Assembly (NCBI RefSeq): GCF_017868775.1
Contig: NZ_CP053381.1
Span: forward strand, 2,418,001-2,482,000
Reading direction: 5' to 3'
DNA from: Billgrantia sulfidoxydans
GTDB taxonomy: Bacteria > Pseudomonadota > Gammaproteobacteria > Pseudomonadales > Halomonadaceae
Length of the DNA stretch: 64,000 nt
The position numbers and the translations under genes are program-made. The notes beneath the pieces are model-generated. The model was given only the letters and a program-made list of their open reading frames with translations. It did not search any database and was not told the DNA's origin. Shown piece after piece: positions 47,995 through 56,128 of the stretch (positions within the stretch are counted from its first letter, which is position 1; each line of letters starts with the position of its first letter).

Positions 47995-48987
47995 TCATTT
48001 AGTGACCTCCCGCATATTATTTAAATTTTCTTTTCCGTATTTAACACTATCAGAATACTGGTCAGATTTTAACCCATATCTTATATCCTCTAACATCTTT
48101 CGATTTGCAGCCAACAAATCTGCCAGAAAAGCGACAAGAATAGTTTGAAATCCGGCCCCCAGCATAACACTAGCTAATATGAGAGACTGCACATGCCCAT
48201 CACCTTGGCCGTTGAAATAGAACCAGAGGTAGCGTAATCCAATGAGAAAGCCGAAAACAAATAGGGTGGCACCAATAATGCCAAAAAAACGAAACGGGCG
48301 ATAAACGACAAATATTCTAACGATCGTTACAATGGAGCGGCGAATATAAGCAGGAATACTCTTAAACAACCTAGACGGTCTAAGATCTTCATTGACCCGT
48401 ACTGGTACGGATGTTATTGCCATATTTTTCTGTCCGGCTTGAATGATGGTTTCCAATGTATAGGTGTATTCGTTGAAAACCATCATCTGCTGAGCAGCTT
48501 TTCGAGACATGGCACGGAAGCCGCTGGGCGCATCGGGAATATCGGTTCGACTTGCAACACGCACGACCCAACTACCCAGCTTCTGCAAGATCTTTTTTAC
48601 GGGAGAAAAATGCTCAATCGTCGCGATTGGTCTTGCTCCAACCACTAGGTCCGCTTCACCGTCAGTGATTGGCTTGGTCAGAGCAGGAATATCCTCTGCA
48701 TTATACTGATTGTCAGCATCAGTGTTGACAATGACATCCGCTCCCAGGCGCAAACAGGCATCCAATCCGTTCATGAACCCTTTGGCCAGCCCCTCATTGC
48801 GAGTATGTCGCACAATATGATCGACGCCATTCTCTTGTGCAACTCTGATGGTCTCATCTTCGCTGCCATCATCAATAATGAGCCACTCAACCTTATCGAA
48901 GCCTGGAACCTCTCTTGGCAGTGCACCAAGTGCAATAGCAAGAGTTTCTTCTTCATTATAACAAGGTATTTGTATGATGAGCTTCAA
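47995..48987 (-). CDS. Glycosyltransferase family 2, polyprenyl-phosphate sugar synthase type
   Basis: A 330-residue membrane-bound GT2. It has IIQIPCYNEEETLAIAL, EWLIIDDGSEDET, the metal motif IVNTDADNQY near residue 94, and two C-terminal helices (about residues 230-300), the layout of GtrB and dolichyl-phosphate-mannose synthase. It is expected to load a sugar onto polyprenyl phosphate. It lies 16 nt after the two-domain GT4 gene and shortly before the methyltransferase and flippase-like genes, all AT-rich. Confidence 0.87.
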   Translation of the reverse strand: MKLIIQIPCYNEEETLAIALGALPREVPGFDKVEWLIIDDGSEDETIRVAQENGVDHIVRHTRNEGLAKGFMNGLDACLRLGADVIVNTDADNQYNAEDIPALTKPITDGEADLVVGARPIATIEHFSPVKKILQKLGSWVVRVASRTDIPDAPSGFRAMSRKAAQQMMVFNEYTYTLETIIQAGQKNMAITSVPVRVNEDLRPSRLFKSIPAYIRRSIVTIVRIFVVYRPFRFFGIIGATLFVFGFLIGLRYLWFYFNGQGDGHVQSLILASVMLGAGFQTILVAFLADLLAANRKMLEDIRYGLKSDQYSDSVKYGKENLNNMREVTK

Positions 48988-49003
48988 ACTAAATTCCTAA
49001 TTT

Positions 49004-51553
49004 TTAAACTGCCGACTCGTCTCTGGAGTTAGCATTGATTGTTTTAGATCCGAGTAAAGCCTCCTTGAGCTGCTCAGCACTCTGCTTCCATGTGAGCCAC
49101 GGCATCTTATCAGATTTAGCATGATTACCTGCTTTATAGAGTTCTAGCCATGCAGTGATTTCTTTGGCTAAACCGTGAGAGTCAACTGAGCTGAAATAGA
49201 AAGCATATTCTCCCGCCACCTCGCGAAATACCGGGATGTCACGAGCAATAATTGGTAATTTATACTGCGCTGCTTCTATAAGCGGCAGACCAAAACCTTC
49301 GCCTCTCGACGCGAATATCAAACAACTTGAGGCCTCATAGAGCTTCTCCAAGTACTCATCACTGACTCCCTCAAGCCAGAACAAGTACTTATCTCGTTGT
49401 GGATGTTTCCGCAACCGCTCAGCTAACGCATCTACCATCCACCCCTGCTTTCCGACGATTACAAGATTAATTCGGTGCCCTTGGGACCATAATACGTCAA
49501 AAGCATCTAACACTTGGTCTTGCCCCTTACGAGGCTCAACAGTACCCACCATCAAGAACGTATAAGACCTTTTGAGTTGTTCAATTACTTTTTCAGAATT
49601 GTCATCCAAGCCCTTGGAGGGAATAGAGCTCTTGATATCTGCCCCCAAATGAAACCATTTGATCGAAAATGGTCGCTGCCTATCGGTGATGTTTTCATTC
49701 ATCCATCCGGATAGTTCATCGGCCACAGACTTTGAAATGCAGAAAGCTCCATCGTATAGTGATAGTACCCTCAACCAACGTTCATGACCCTCCTTGGAAC
49801 CGACAGGGAAACTCTCTGGCAGCGTGATAGGAAGCAAATCATAAACAACAAAGAATATTTTCACCCCACGCTGACGCAATGCTAATAAATAATTTTCTTG
49901 TGCCTCTACCACATGATGCTGTAAATCAAGTCCCAAGAACACATCACCGACCTTGAATTCAATTGCATCATCTTCGTCATTTTGGCCATCGCGATTTAAA
50001 AAATGATTGATGAACTGAGTGGCGTAACGATAACCACAAGTGACTGTGTCGGCATATACAGGGCAAATACTGTATTCCGCCGGGGGGGTTCGCAACAACT
50101 CAGACAGCAAGCTACGTGTAACTCGCTGCACTCCCGTTCTTGCGTCTCTATTTACCAGCTCCGATATGTCGACAAATAGCTGCTTTTCTTTCTTGACTGG
50201 ATGATTAATTGAAATTGCATAAGCTGTTCGTATCAGATCGCTATCAGTTGGTTTATCAGATCTTATTTCCTTTACTCTATTTTTCAAGGCTTCCACAACA
50301 TCTGCAGTTGCAATCTTTCTTGTATCTTGGAGTTGCTGCACTACTCTTTCAAAGAAACGGATCGCTTGTTTGGCAGAGTAATCCCACGAAAACTCTTTGG
50401 CTCGCCTGATACCCCACCTGGACAACTCATCTCGAAACTCATGATTGCTGATCACTTCTTGAATTTTTTTGCTGATAGAAGTCTCATCATAAGGATCAAA
50501 TAGCGCATCACTTCGACCAATCACTTCAGGAATGCTTGTTGCCCTAGACCCGATAACAGCCGCTCCACATGACATGGCTTCTAGAGCAGGTAGGCCAAAC
50601 CCCTCATGCCAGCTAGGGAAGACAAACAAATCGCAAGTAGAGTAGAGAATTGAAAGGTCATGATCGGTCACATATCCAGTGAAGACCATATCATTTTTTG
50701 ACAAACCACTTTTCTTTGCTGTCTCTTCAAGCAAAGAAATTTCTGTAGCAGGCATCTTGCCTGCCATTACCAGCTGATATTTCTTTTTTATCGGTACTGG
50801 TAGCTTTGCAAATGCTCGAATCAACCGATGCAGGTTCTTTCTTTCATCCGCTCCTCCAGAATACAAAATGAAGGAGCGTTCAATTTTATGCATCGACTGC
50901 AATTTCGCTTTCTCGTCGCCCTCTCGCATGGCTGCATGAAATACGGAGTCGCATGCTGTCGATATATTGACGATATTATCTCTATCCAAGGAAAGAAATT
51001 TTATACCTTCTTTAAGCGTTGCTTCTGAAATAGCCAGCCAGCCATCTGCCTGCCTCAACGATTCAATTTTTCTTGAATAAAAACCTTTATATGACTTGTC
51101 ACGATCCAAATATTTCTCTGGATTTACGAATGGAATCAAGTCAAAAAGAGTCACAACCGTAGGAACACGAGTGTCCATTTTTTTTACGGATGTCACGGCA
51201 TCATCAACATACCCTTCGATCAAGCTAGAAACATAAATCACATCAGGCTCTAGGCTTTCAATGAAGGCTTCACGGATATATTCTGCAGCTTCACGTCTCC
51301 ATGCGTTGCCTGGCTCAATTTCTCTGCAGGGTACAACCGCATCCCATACACGGATATTATCTTGCGGTAACAACCCATCAAAGGATGCACGGATAGGCTC
51401 AATGGTATCTGGCAGCAATCCACTCAGCACAATTATAATGTCGTGTTCGCCACTGTTGCGCACGATGGCTTTTGCAAGTGAAAGGCTATAACGGCCGATT
51501 CCACGATAGCGGCTTTCTGTCTGCGCGCCCTGAAGATCAATGACAATACGCAT
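49004..51553 (-). CDS. Two-domain glycosyltransferase (GT4-GT4 fusion), WbdA-like
   Basis: An 849-residue protein with two complete GT4 domains. Domain 1 (about 1-400) begins MRIVIDLQGAQTESRYRGIG and carries the E-x7-E motif in PSWHEGFGLPALEAMSCGAA near residue 320. After a charged linker, domain 2 (about 460-835) carries TFLMVGTVEPRKGQDQVL and ASRGEGFGLPLIEAAQYKLP near residue 750. Such bifunctional proteins polymerise the repeating unit in ABC-dependent O-antigens, as WbdA does in E. coli O8/O9. Its ATG overlaps the stop of the methyltransferase gene by one base (TGATG). Two linkages made by one polypeptide is the expected role. Confidence 0.85.
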   Translation of the reverse strand: MRIVIDLQGAQTESRYRGIGRYSLSLAKAIVRNSGEHDIIIVLSGLLPDTIEPIRASFDGLLPQDNIRVWDAVVPCREIEPGNAWRREAAEYIREAFIESLEPDVIYVSSLIEGYVDDAVTSVKKMDTRVPTVVTLFDLIPFVNPEKYLDRDKSYKGFYSRKIESLRQADGWLAISEATLKEGIKFLSLDRDNIVNISTACDSVFHAAMREGDEKAKLQSMHKIERSFILYSGGADERKNLHRLIRAFAKLPVPIKKKYQLVMAGKMPATEISLLEETAKKSGLSKNDMVFTGYVTDHDLSILYSTCDLFVFPSWHEGFGLPALEAMSCGAAVIGSRATSIPEVIGRSDALFDPYDETSISKKIQEVISNHEFRDELSRWGIRRAKEFSWDYSAKQAIRFFERVVQQLQDTRKIATADVVEALKNRVKEIRSDKPTDSDLIRTAYAISINHPVKKEKQLFVDISELVNRDARTGVQRVTRSLLSELLRTPPAEYSICPVYADTVTCGYRYATQFINHFLNRDGQNDEDDAIEFKVGDVFLGLDLQHHVVEAQENYLLALRQRGVKIFFVVYDLLPITLPESFPVGSKEGHERWLRVLSLYDGAFCISKSVADELSGWMNENITDRQRPFSIKWFHLGADIKSSIPSKGLDDNSEKVIEQLKRSYTFLMVGTVEPRKGQDQVLDAFDVLWSQGHRINLVIVGKQGWMVDALAERLRKHPQRDKYLFWLEGVSDEYLEKLYEASSCLIFASRGEGFGLPLIEAAQYKLPIIARDIPVFREVAGEYAFYFSSVDSHGLAKEITAWLELYKAGNHAKSDKMPWLTWKQSAEQLKEALLGSKTINANSRDESAV

Positions 51554-52752
51554 CAGTGGCTTTCCTGCTGCTGACTTGAACTGGACTTAAATTCAAAATA
51601 TAGTTGCTTTGCCCTTGGTGGGAGCTCTTCAAGACTATTGGGATTCAACAACCCACCATAGCAACCAGATGATACCCCCTTGGAAGTGTTTTTGATAAAA
51701 CGTCTATAGATTGAGCGCAACACTGGATAAAAGCCTAAGCGATCCGCAACCACAATTATTTTATGTCTTACAATATCATTGGGGTCAAGACACTTCCTGA
51801 CGACCGCCTTACATTTATACGAAATTTTGTCGCCTCCAACTTTTAGTCGAGCCTTTAATCCGTAATTTCGCAGGAGGCGTAACTGTTGTTGAAGCCAACG
51901 AAGCGGAGCAGTAATACGCCAAGAACGGCTAATAAGCAGTTCACTAACTTCTTCTTCAGCTTTTTCTGCTCTAGCCTCAGACTGTTTTAACTGAAAATTA
52001 ATGTATTCATCATATTTGTTCGATAGTTTCTCTAAAGAGAATCCGTACTCTCGATCAAACAAAACACTCATTCGACTTAGCAGTTTTTCTTCACCATCTT
52101 TTTGTGCCACTACAGCATAATCAGGGCTTACTCCACTCAAGACATCATACAATCGTATTTGTTCTTTCTCAAAAAGAAATTCTGGTTCTTGGAGATACAA
52201 TGTTTTTACACGCTGAAAACCCAAGTACTCAGAAATGAAAGATAGTAATTGGGCTGGGATTGGACGCTGGTGTGTAGGATCCAAATAAAAACGCGAAGTA
52301 CCAACAACTATATTTTCCGAATTAGGTGTTTCTAAAATTAGTAGTCCACCCGGTTTAAGCACCCGAAAAGATTCTTTTAATAAGGACTGCAAATCATTAA
52401 AAGGGATATGTTCAATAACATGAAATGCAGAGATAATTGTTACGCTCTCATCATCCATATCGCTAATACAAGATAGCGCATCTGCTTTATTGACATGAAG
52501 CCCACACTCATGGCATGCCGCCAACATGTCTTCATCTAGGTCCACACCTTGCGCAACAACCCCGCTATCTCTCAATAATTCCAGCCACTCACCTCTTCCA
52601 CACCCCAAGTCAAGCCCTGTTACATCAGGCACAGACTCTTTCAGAGCCTCTACAAATGGTAGATACACTTCGAGACGCGATTTAATCTCTTCCCTGTCGC
52701 CTCGAAACTTGTCCTCGAATGCCTTATAGAACCCTTTTCTTGTAACGTTCAT
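51553..52752 (-). CDS. Methyltransferase with coiled-coil C-terminus, probable O-antigen chain terminator (WbdD-like)
   Basis: A 399-residue protein. The N-terminal class I methyltransferase domain (about 45-200) shows VTGLDLGCGRGEWLELL, VAQGVDLDEDML, SAFHVIEHIPF and LKPGGLLILETPN. Residues about 225-275 are rich in charged heptads (QSEARAEKAEEEVSELL), predicting a coiled coil, followed by SRSWRITAPLRW, a motif common at the end of O-antigen enzymes. The kinase domain of E. coli WbdD is absent. It overlaps wzt by ATGA and precedes the two-domain GT4, so methyl capping of the non-reducing end to stop polymerisation and permit export is likely. Confidence 0.83.
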   Translation of the reverse strand: MNVTRKGFYKAFEDKFRGDREEIKSRLEVYLPFVEALKESVPDVTGLDLGCGRGEWLELLRDSGVVAQGVDLDEDMLAACHECGLHVNKADALSCISDMDDESVTIISAFHVIEHIPFNDLQSLLKESFRVLKPGGLLILETPNSENIVVGTSRFYLDPTHQRPIPAQLLSFISEYLGFQRVKTLYLQEPEFLFEKEQIRLYDVLSGVSPDYAVVAQKDGEEKLLSRMSVLFDREYGFSLEKLSNKYDEYINFQLKQSEARAEKAEEEVSELLISRSWRITAPLRWLQQQLRLLRNYGLKARLKVGGDKISYKCKAVVRKCLDPNDIVRHKIIVVADRLGFYPVLRSIYRRFIKNTSKGVSSGCYGGLLNPNSLEELPPRAKQLYFEFKSSSSQQQESH

Positions 52753-53960
52753 ACTTTTATCTCGGGCTCCATCCAGTTACAACCACTAAACTGCACTTTT
52801 CCATCATTTACAACATCGAAAACTAGAATCAAATCACGCCACTCATAATTTACACCCATATGATCATCCTGCGCATGCAAGGCTGTGACTATAGAGTAAC
52901 CACCAACACCGAGATTAACTGGGAATGAAATCGTAAAAAGGTATTCCTCCCCTGATTTGGGATGATGTATAACCTTACCCATATGCCAAGTGTTGGTGCC
53001 ATACATCATTTGTCCTAACCGGTCCTTGATCCCATACCCCAGCACCAGGCTGTCGATATCCTCGAACACCTTGACCTTGACCCTCAGCTCAACGGCTTCC
53101 CCCACCGCGACATGGTCCGTTTTGTCGCCCTTACTATTGTACAGGGCGACATCCTGGACTCTCGCCTCACCGGTGCCAGAGCTGGTTTGTACCTTGCCGT
53201 TATCCAGGCGCTTGACCTCGACGGTATTTTTCTCTTTCTCGGAAATGATGGCGTTGTAGTAATCAAAGACTTCTTCAGGATTGCTATCCTTGAGAATACT
53301 GCCTTGTTCGAGCAGGATGGCCCGATCGCACAGGCTCTGTATCGCGCTACGGTCGTGCGAGACGAGCATCAATGTGGTGCCTTGCTCTTGGAATTCACGA
53401 ATACGGTTGAAGCTCTTGTGCTGGAAATAGCTATCCCCCACCGAAAGGGCTTCATCGACGATCAGGATTTCCGGTCGGTACGCCGTGGCCACGGCGAAGG
53501 CCACGCGCATCTGCATGCCACTTGAGTAGGTACGCACCGGCTGGTCAAAGTACTCGCCGATTTCGGCGAAGGCTTCGATATCCGGCATGGCGTCTTGTAT
53601 CTGCGGGGTAGAGAAGCCCATCAGGCCGGCGGCATGGAAGACGTTTTCCCGCCCCGAGAGTTCCGGGTTGAACCCCATGCCCAGTTCGAGGATGGCGGCG
53701 ATGCGGCCATTGACCTCGATACTTCCTTCGGTGGGTTGCAGGGTGCCGGTGATCATCTTGAGCAGGGTGCTCTTCCCTGCCCCGTTCTGGCCCACGATGC
53801 CGATGGCCTCGCCGGGCTGAATCTCGAAACTCAGGTGCCGCAGTACCCAATGCTCTTCATTGGGCTGACACGGAATTCCCAGCCAGCGCCCGAAGCGGTG
53901 CCACTCGGTCTTGTAGGTGCGATAGGCCTTGCCCAGGTTGTCTACGATCATCAGGCTCAT
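52749..53960 (-). CDS. wzt: O-antigen ABC exporter ATP-binding protein with chain-recognition C-terminal domain
   Basis: A 403-residue protein. The ATPase domain (about 1-240) has Walker A GIVGQNGAGKSTLLK, the signature YSSGMQMRVAFAVA, Walker B ILIVDEALSVGD and switch VSHDRSAI. The C-terminal domain (from about 255, EARVQDVALYNSKGD onward) is a beta-sandwich of the Wzt-C type that binds the capped end of the finished chain. ATG 53960 overlaps the wzm stop as ATGA. Base composition falls sharply near 53010-53040, inside the C-terminal domain: the ATPase part is GC-rich like the genome, the last third is AT-rich like the next genes. Confidence 0.93.
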   Translation of the reverse strand: MSLMIVDNLGKAYRTYKTEWHRFGRWLGIPCQPNEEHWVLRHLSFEIQPGEAIGIVGQNGAGKSTLLKMITGTLQPTEGSIEVNGRIAAILELGMGFNPELSGRENVFHAAGLMGFSTPQIQDAMPDIEAFAEIGEYFDQPVRTYSSGMQMRVAFAVATAYRPEILIVDEALSVGDSYFQHKSFNRIREFQEQGTTLMLVSHDRSAIQSLCDRAILLEQGSILKDSNPEEVFDYYNAIISEKEKNTVEVKRLDNGKVQTSSGTGEARVQDVALYNSKGDKTDHVAVGEAVELRVKVKVFEDIDSLVLGYGIKDRLGQMMYGTNTWHMGKVIHHPKSGEEYLFTISFPVNLGVGGYSIVTALHAQDDHMGVNYEWRDLILVFDVVNDGKVQFSGCNWMEPEIKV

Positions 53961-54751
53961 AAGGCATCCACCAATTCGGCACTCGCGCGACGGAACAGGA
54001 ACAGACCGAAGGCCAGGATCAGGAAGCCAACCGTCATGATGAGGATCACTTCCCCGAGGTGCGGCGCCTGGCCGTACACCAGCACGTCGTGGTAGCCGCG
54101 GATGATCGGGTAGATGGGGTTGAGTACCAGCAGCTGCTGCAAGCGTTCCGGAATGATATTCACCGGATAGACGATAGGCGTGAACCAGAACGCCACCTGC
54201 AACAGGATCGGCACCGCCTGGCCGATATCGCGAATGAAGACATTGAGAATGCCGAGCACCAGACCCACGCCGAGGGCCAGCGAAACCATCGCCAGGGTTA
54301 ACACCGGCAACCACAATAACTGAACCGTCGGGAAGTGCCCCAGCACCGCGAACACGCCGAGGATCGCCAGCAGCAGCATCACGTTGTTGAGCAGCGCCGA
54401 GCCGACCACGATGGTGGGTAGGGTGATCTTGGGAAACTTCATCTTCTTCATCAGGTTGCCCTGCTCGATGAACAGGTTGAGGCAACGGTTGATGATCTCG
54501 GAGAACAGCATCCAGCCCAGAAAGCCTGCGGTCAGGTAGATCGCGTAGGCGTACTGGCTGTCGATGCCGGGAAGCTTGGCCGAGAGCACGGCAGAGAGGA
54601 TCAATGCATAAATCAGCACCTGAGCCAGTGGCTGCAGGATCATCCAGAACCCGCCCAGCTTGCTTCGCGCGAAACGAGTGACGAACTCGTTCTTGATCGA
54701 ACTGACTACGAAGCCGCGATAGGCCCACAGGCCCTTCAACATGTCAGACAT
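53957..54751 (-). CDS. wzm: O-antigen ABC exporter permease
   Basis: Membrane subunit of 264 residues of the ABC-2 polysaccharide exporter, with six helices. It has the amphipathic N-terminus (MLKGLWAYRGFVVSSIKNEF), RFARSKLGGFWMILQPLAQV and the re-entrant region near ILNVFIRDIGQAVPILLQVA. With Wzt it moves undecaprenyl-linked O-antigen across the inner membrane. AGGAG lies 5 nt before ATG 54751, which overlaps the end of manB by 16 nt. Confidence 0.94.
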   Translation of the reverse strand: MSDMLKGLWAYRGFVVSSIKNEFVTRFARSKLGGFWMILQPLAQVLIYALILSAVLSAKLPGIDSQYAYAIYLTAGFLGWMLFSEIINRCLNLFIEQGNLMKKMKFPKITLPTIVVGSALLNNVMLLLAILGVFAVLGHFPTVQLLWLPVLTLAMVSLALGVGLVLGILNVFIRDIGQAVPILLQVAFWFTPIVYPVNIIPERLQQLLVLNPIYPIIRGYHDVLVYGQAPHLGEVILIMTVGFLILAFGLFLFRRASAELVDAL

Positions 54752-56112
54752 TGCCACTCCTGCAACCGGGCTTCCAGTTCGGCAACCTTGGCGTTGACCA
54801 GATCGGCATCGCCCCGGCTTTCCACGTTCAGGCGCAATAGCGGCTCGGTATTGGAGCCACGGAGGTTGAACCGCCAGTCGTCGAATGCCAGGCTGATGCC
54901 GTCGGTGGTATCGAACTGCTGCGCCTGGCCCCGATAGTGCTGTTCGAAGCGCGCCAGGGTGTCCTGCACATCGTGGACACGGTAGTTGCGCTCGCCGCTG
55001 CACGGATAGGCGGCCATGCGCTGGTCGACCAGTTCGGCAAGCGTTTTCCCGGTACGCGACATCAGCGCAGTGACCAACAGCCACGGGATCATGCCACTGT
55101 CGCAGTAGGCAAAATCACGGAAGTAATGGTGGGCGCTCATCTCGCCGCCGTAGATCGCGTTTTCCTCGCGCATGCGCTCCTTGAGGAAGGCATGCCCGGT
55201 CTTCGATTGCACGGCGATTCCCTGGGCCTGCTTTACCTGATCGAGCGTATTCCAGGTCAGGCGCGGGTCATGGATGATCTTCTCGCCGGGGTTGTCGGCG
55301 AGCAGCATCTCTGCCAAGAGGCCAACCAGGTAGTAACCCTCGATGAATCGTCCGTTGGCATCGAAGAAGAAGCAGCGGTCGAAGTCGCCGTCCCAGGCGA
55401 TGCCCAGATCGCAACCATGCTGCAGCAGCGCCTGACGGGTCTGCTCGCGATTCTCCGGTAGCAAGGGGTTGGGCACGCCGTTGGGGAAATGTCCATCGGG
55501 GGTTTCGTTGATCAATACCCACTCGAAGGGCAGCCGCTCGGCCAGTGCCCGGATCACCGGGCCGGCCGCGCCGTTGCCGGGGTCCGCGAGGACCTTCAGA
55601 GGCTTGAGTTCGGAGGGCGCCACATACTCGAGCAGCTTGGCCAGGTAGGCCGACTTGTCGAGGCGCTGCGTTATGCGGCCATGACTACCGGCCACATGGC
55701 CGAGATCCGCATTCTCGACGCGTACCTTGATCGCCTTCAAGCCGGTGTCGCCGCTGATCGGGCGAGATTCGGCACGCACCAGCTTCATGCCATTGTAGCC
55801 CTTGGGGTTATGGCTGGCGGTGACCATTACGCCGGCGTCGACCCGGTAGTGGCTGGTGGCGAAGTAGACTTCCTCGGTACCGCACAGGCCGATATCGATG
55901 ACATCGGCCCCGGCAACGGTGATGCCGTCCATCAGTGCCTCGGCCAACCAGGGGCTTTCGAGGCGCATGTCGCCGCCCACCACCACATTCTTGGCATTCA
56001 GCTCGGCGACCAGGGCCCGCCCAATACGGTAAGCCAGGTCGGCGTTGAGCTGCTCGGGCACTTGGCCGCGAATATCGTAGGCCTTGAAGCACTGGGTCGT
56101 GATCGGTTTCAT
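54736..56112 (-). CDS. manB: Phosphomannomutase/phosphoglucomutase
   Basis: A 458-residue alpha-D-phosphohexomutase that converts mannose-6-phosphate to mannose-1-phosphate. Landmarks: FKAYDIRGQVPEQLN, the phosphoserine loop VMVTASHNPKGYNGMKL (Ser near 98), the metal loop AWDGDFDRCFFFDA, the sugar-binding GGEMSAHHYFRDF, and the phosphate-binding FNLRGSNTEPLLRLNVE. ATG 56112 is chosen; the frame is open to 56196 but without a better site. It lies 17 nt after manC and feeds it. Confidence 0.94.
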   Translation of the reverse strand: MKPITTQCFKAYDIRGQVPEQLNADLAYRIGRALVAELNAKNVVVGGDMRLESPWLAEALMDGITVAGADVIDIGLCGTEEVYFATSHYRVDAGVMVTASHNPKGYNGMKLVRAESRPISGDTGLKAIKVRVENADLGHVAGSHGRITQRLDKSAYLAKLLEYVAPSELKPLKVLADPGNGAAGPVIRALAERLPFEWVLINETPDGHFPNGVPNPLLPENREQTRQALLQHGCDLGIAWDGDFDRCFFFDANGRFIEGYYLVGLLAEMLLADNPGEKIIHDPRLTWNTLDQVKQAQGIAVQSKTGHAFLKERMREENAIYGGEMSAHHYFRDFAYCDSGMIPWLLVTALMSRTGKTLAELVDQRMAAYPCSGERNYRVHDVQDTLARFEQHYRGQAQQFDTTDGISLAFDDWRFNLRGSNTEPLLRLNVESRGDADLVNAKVAELEARLQEWQCLTC

Positions 56113-56128
56113 CCTTATTGATCCCCAA

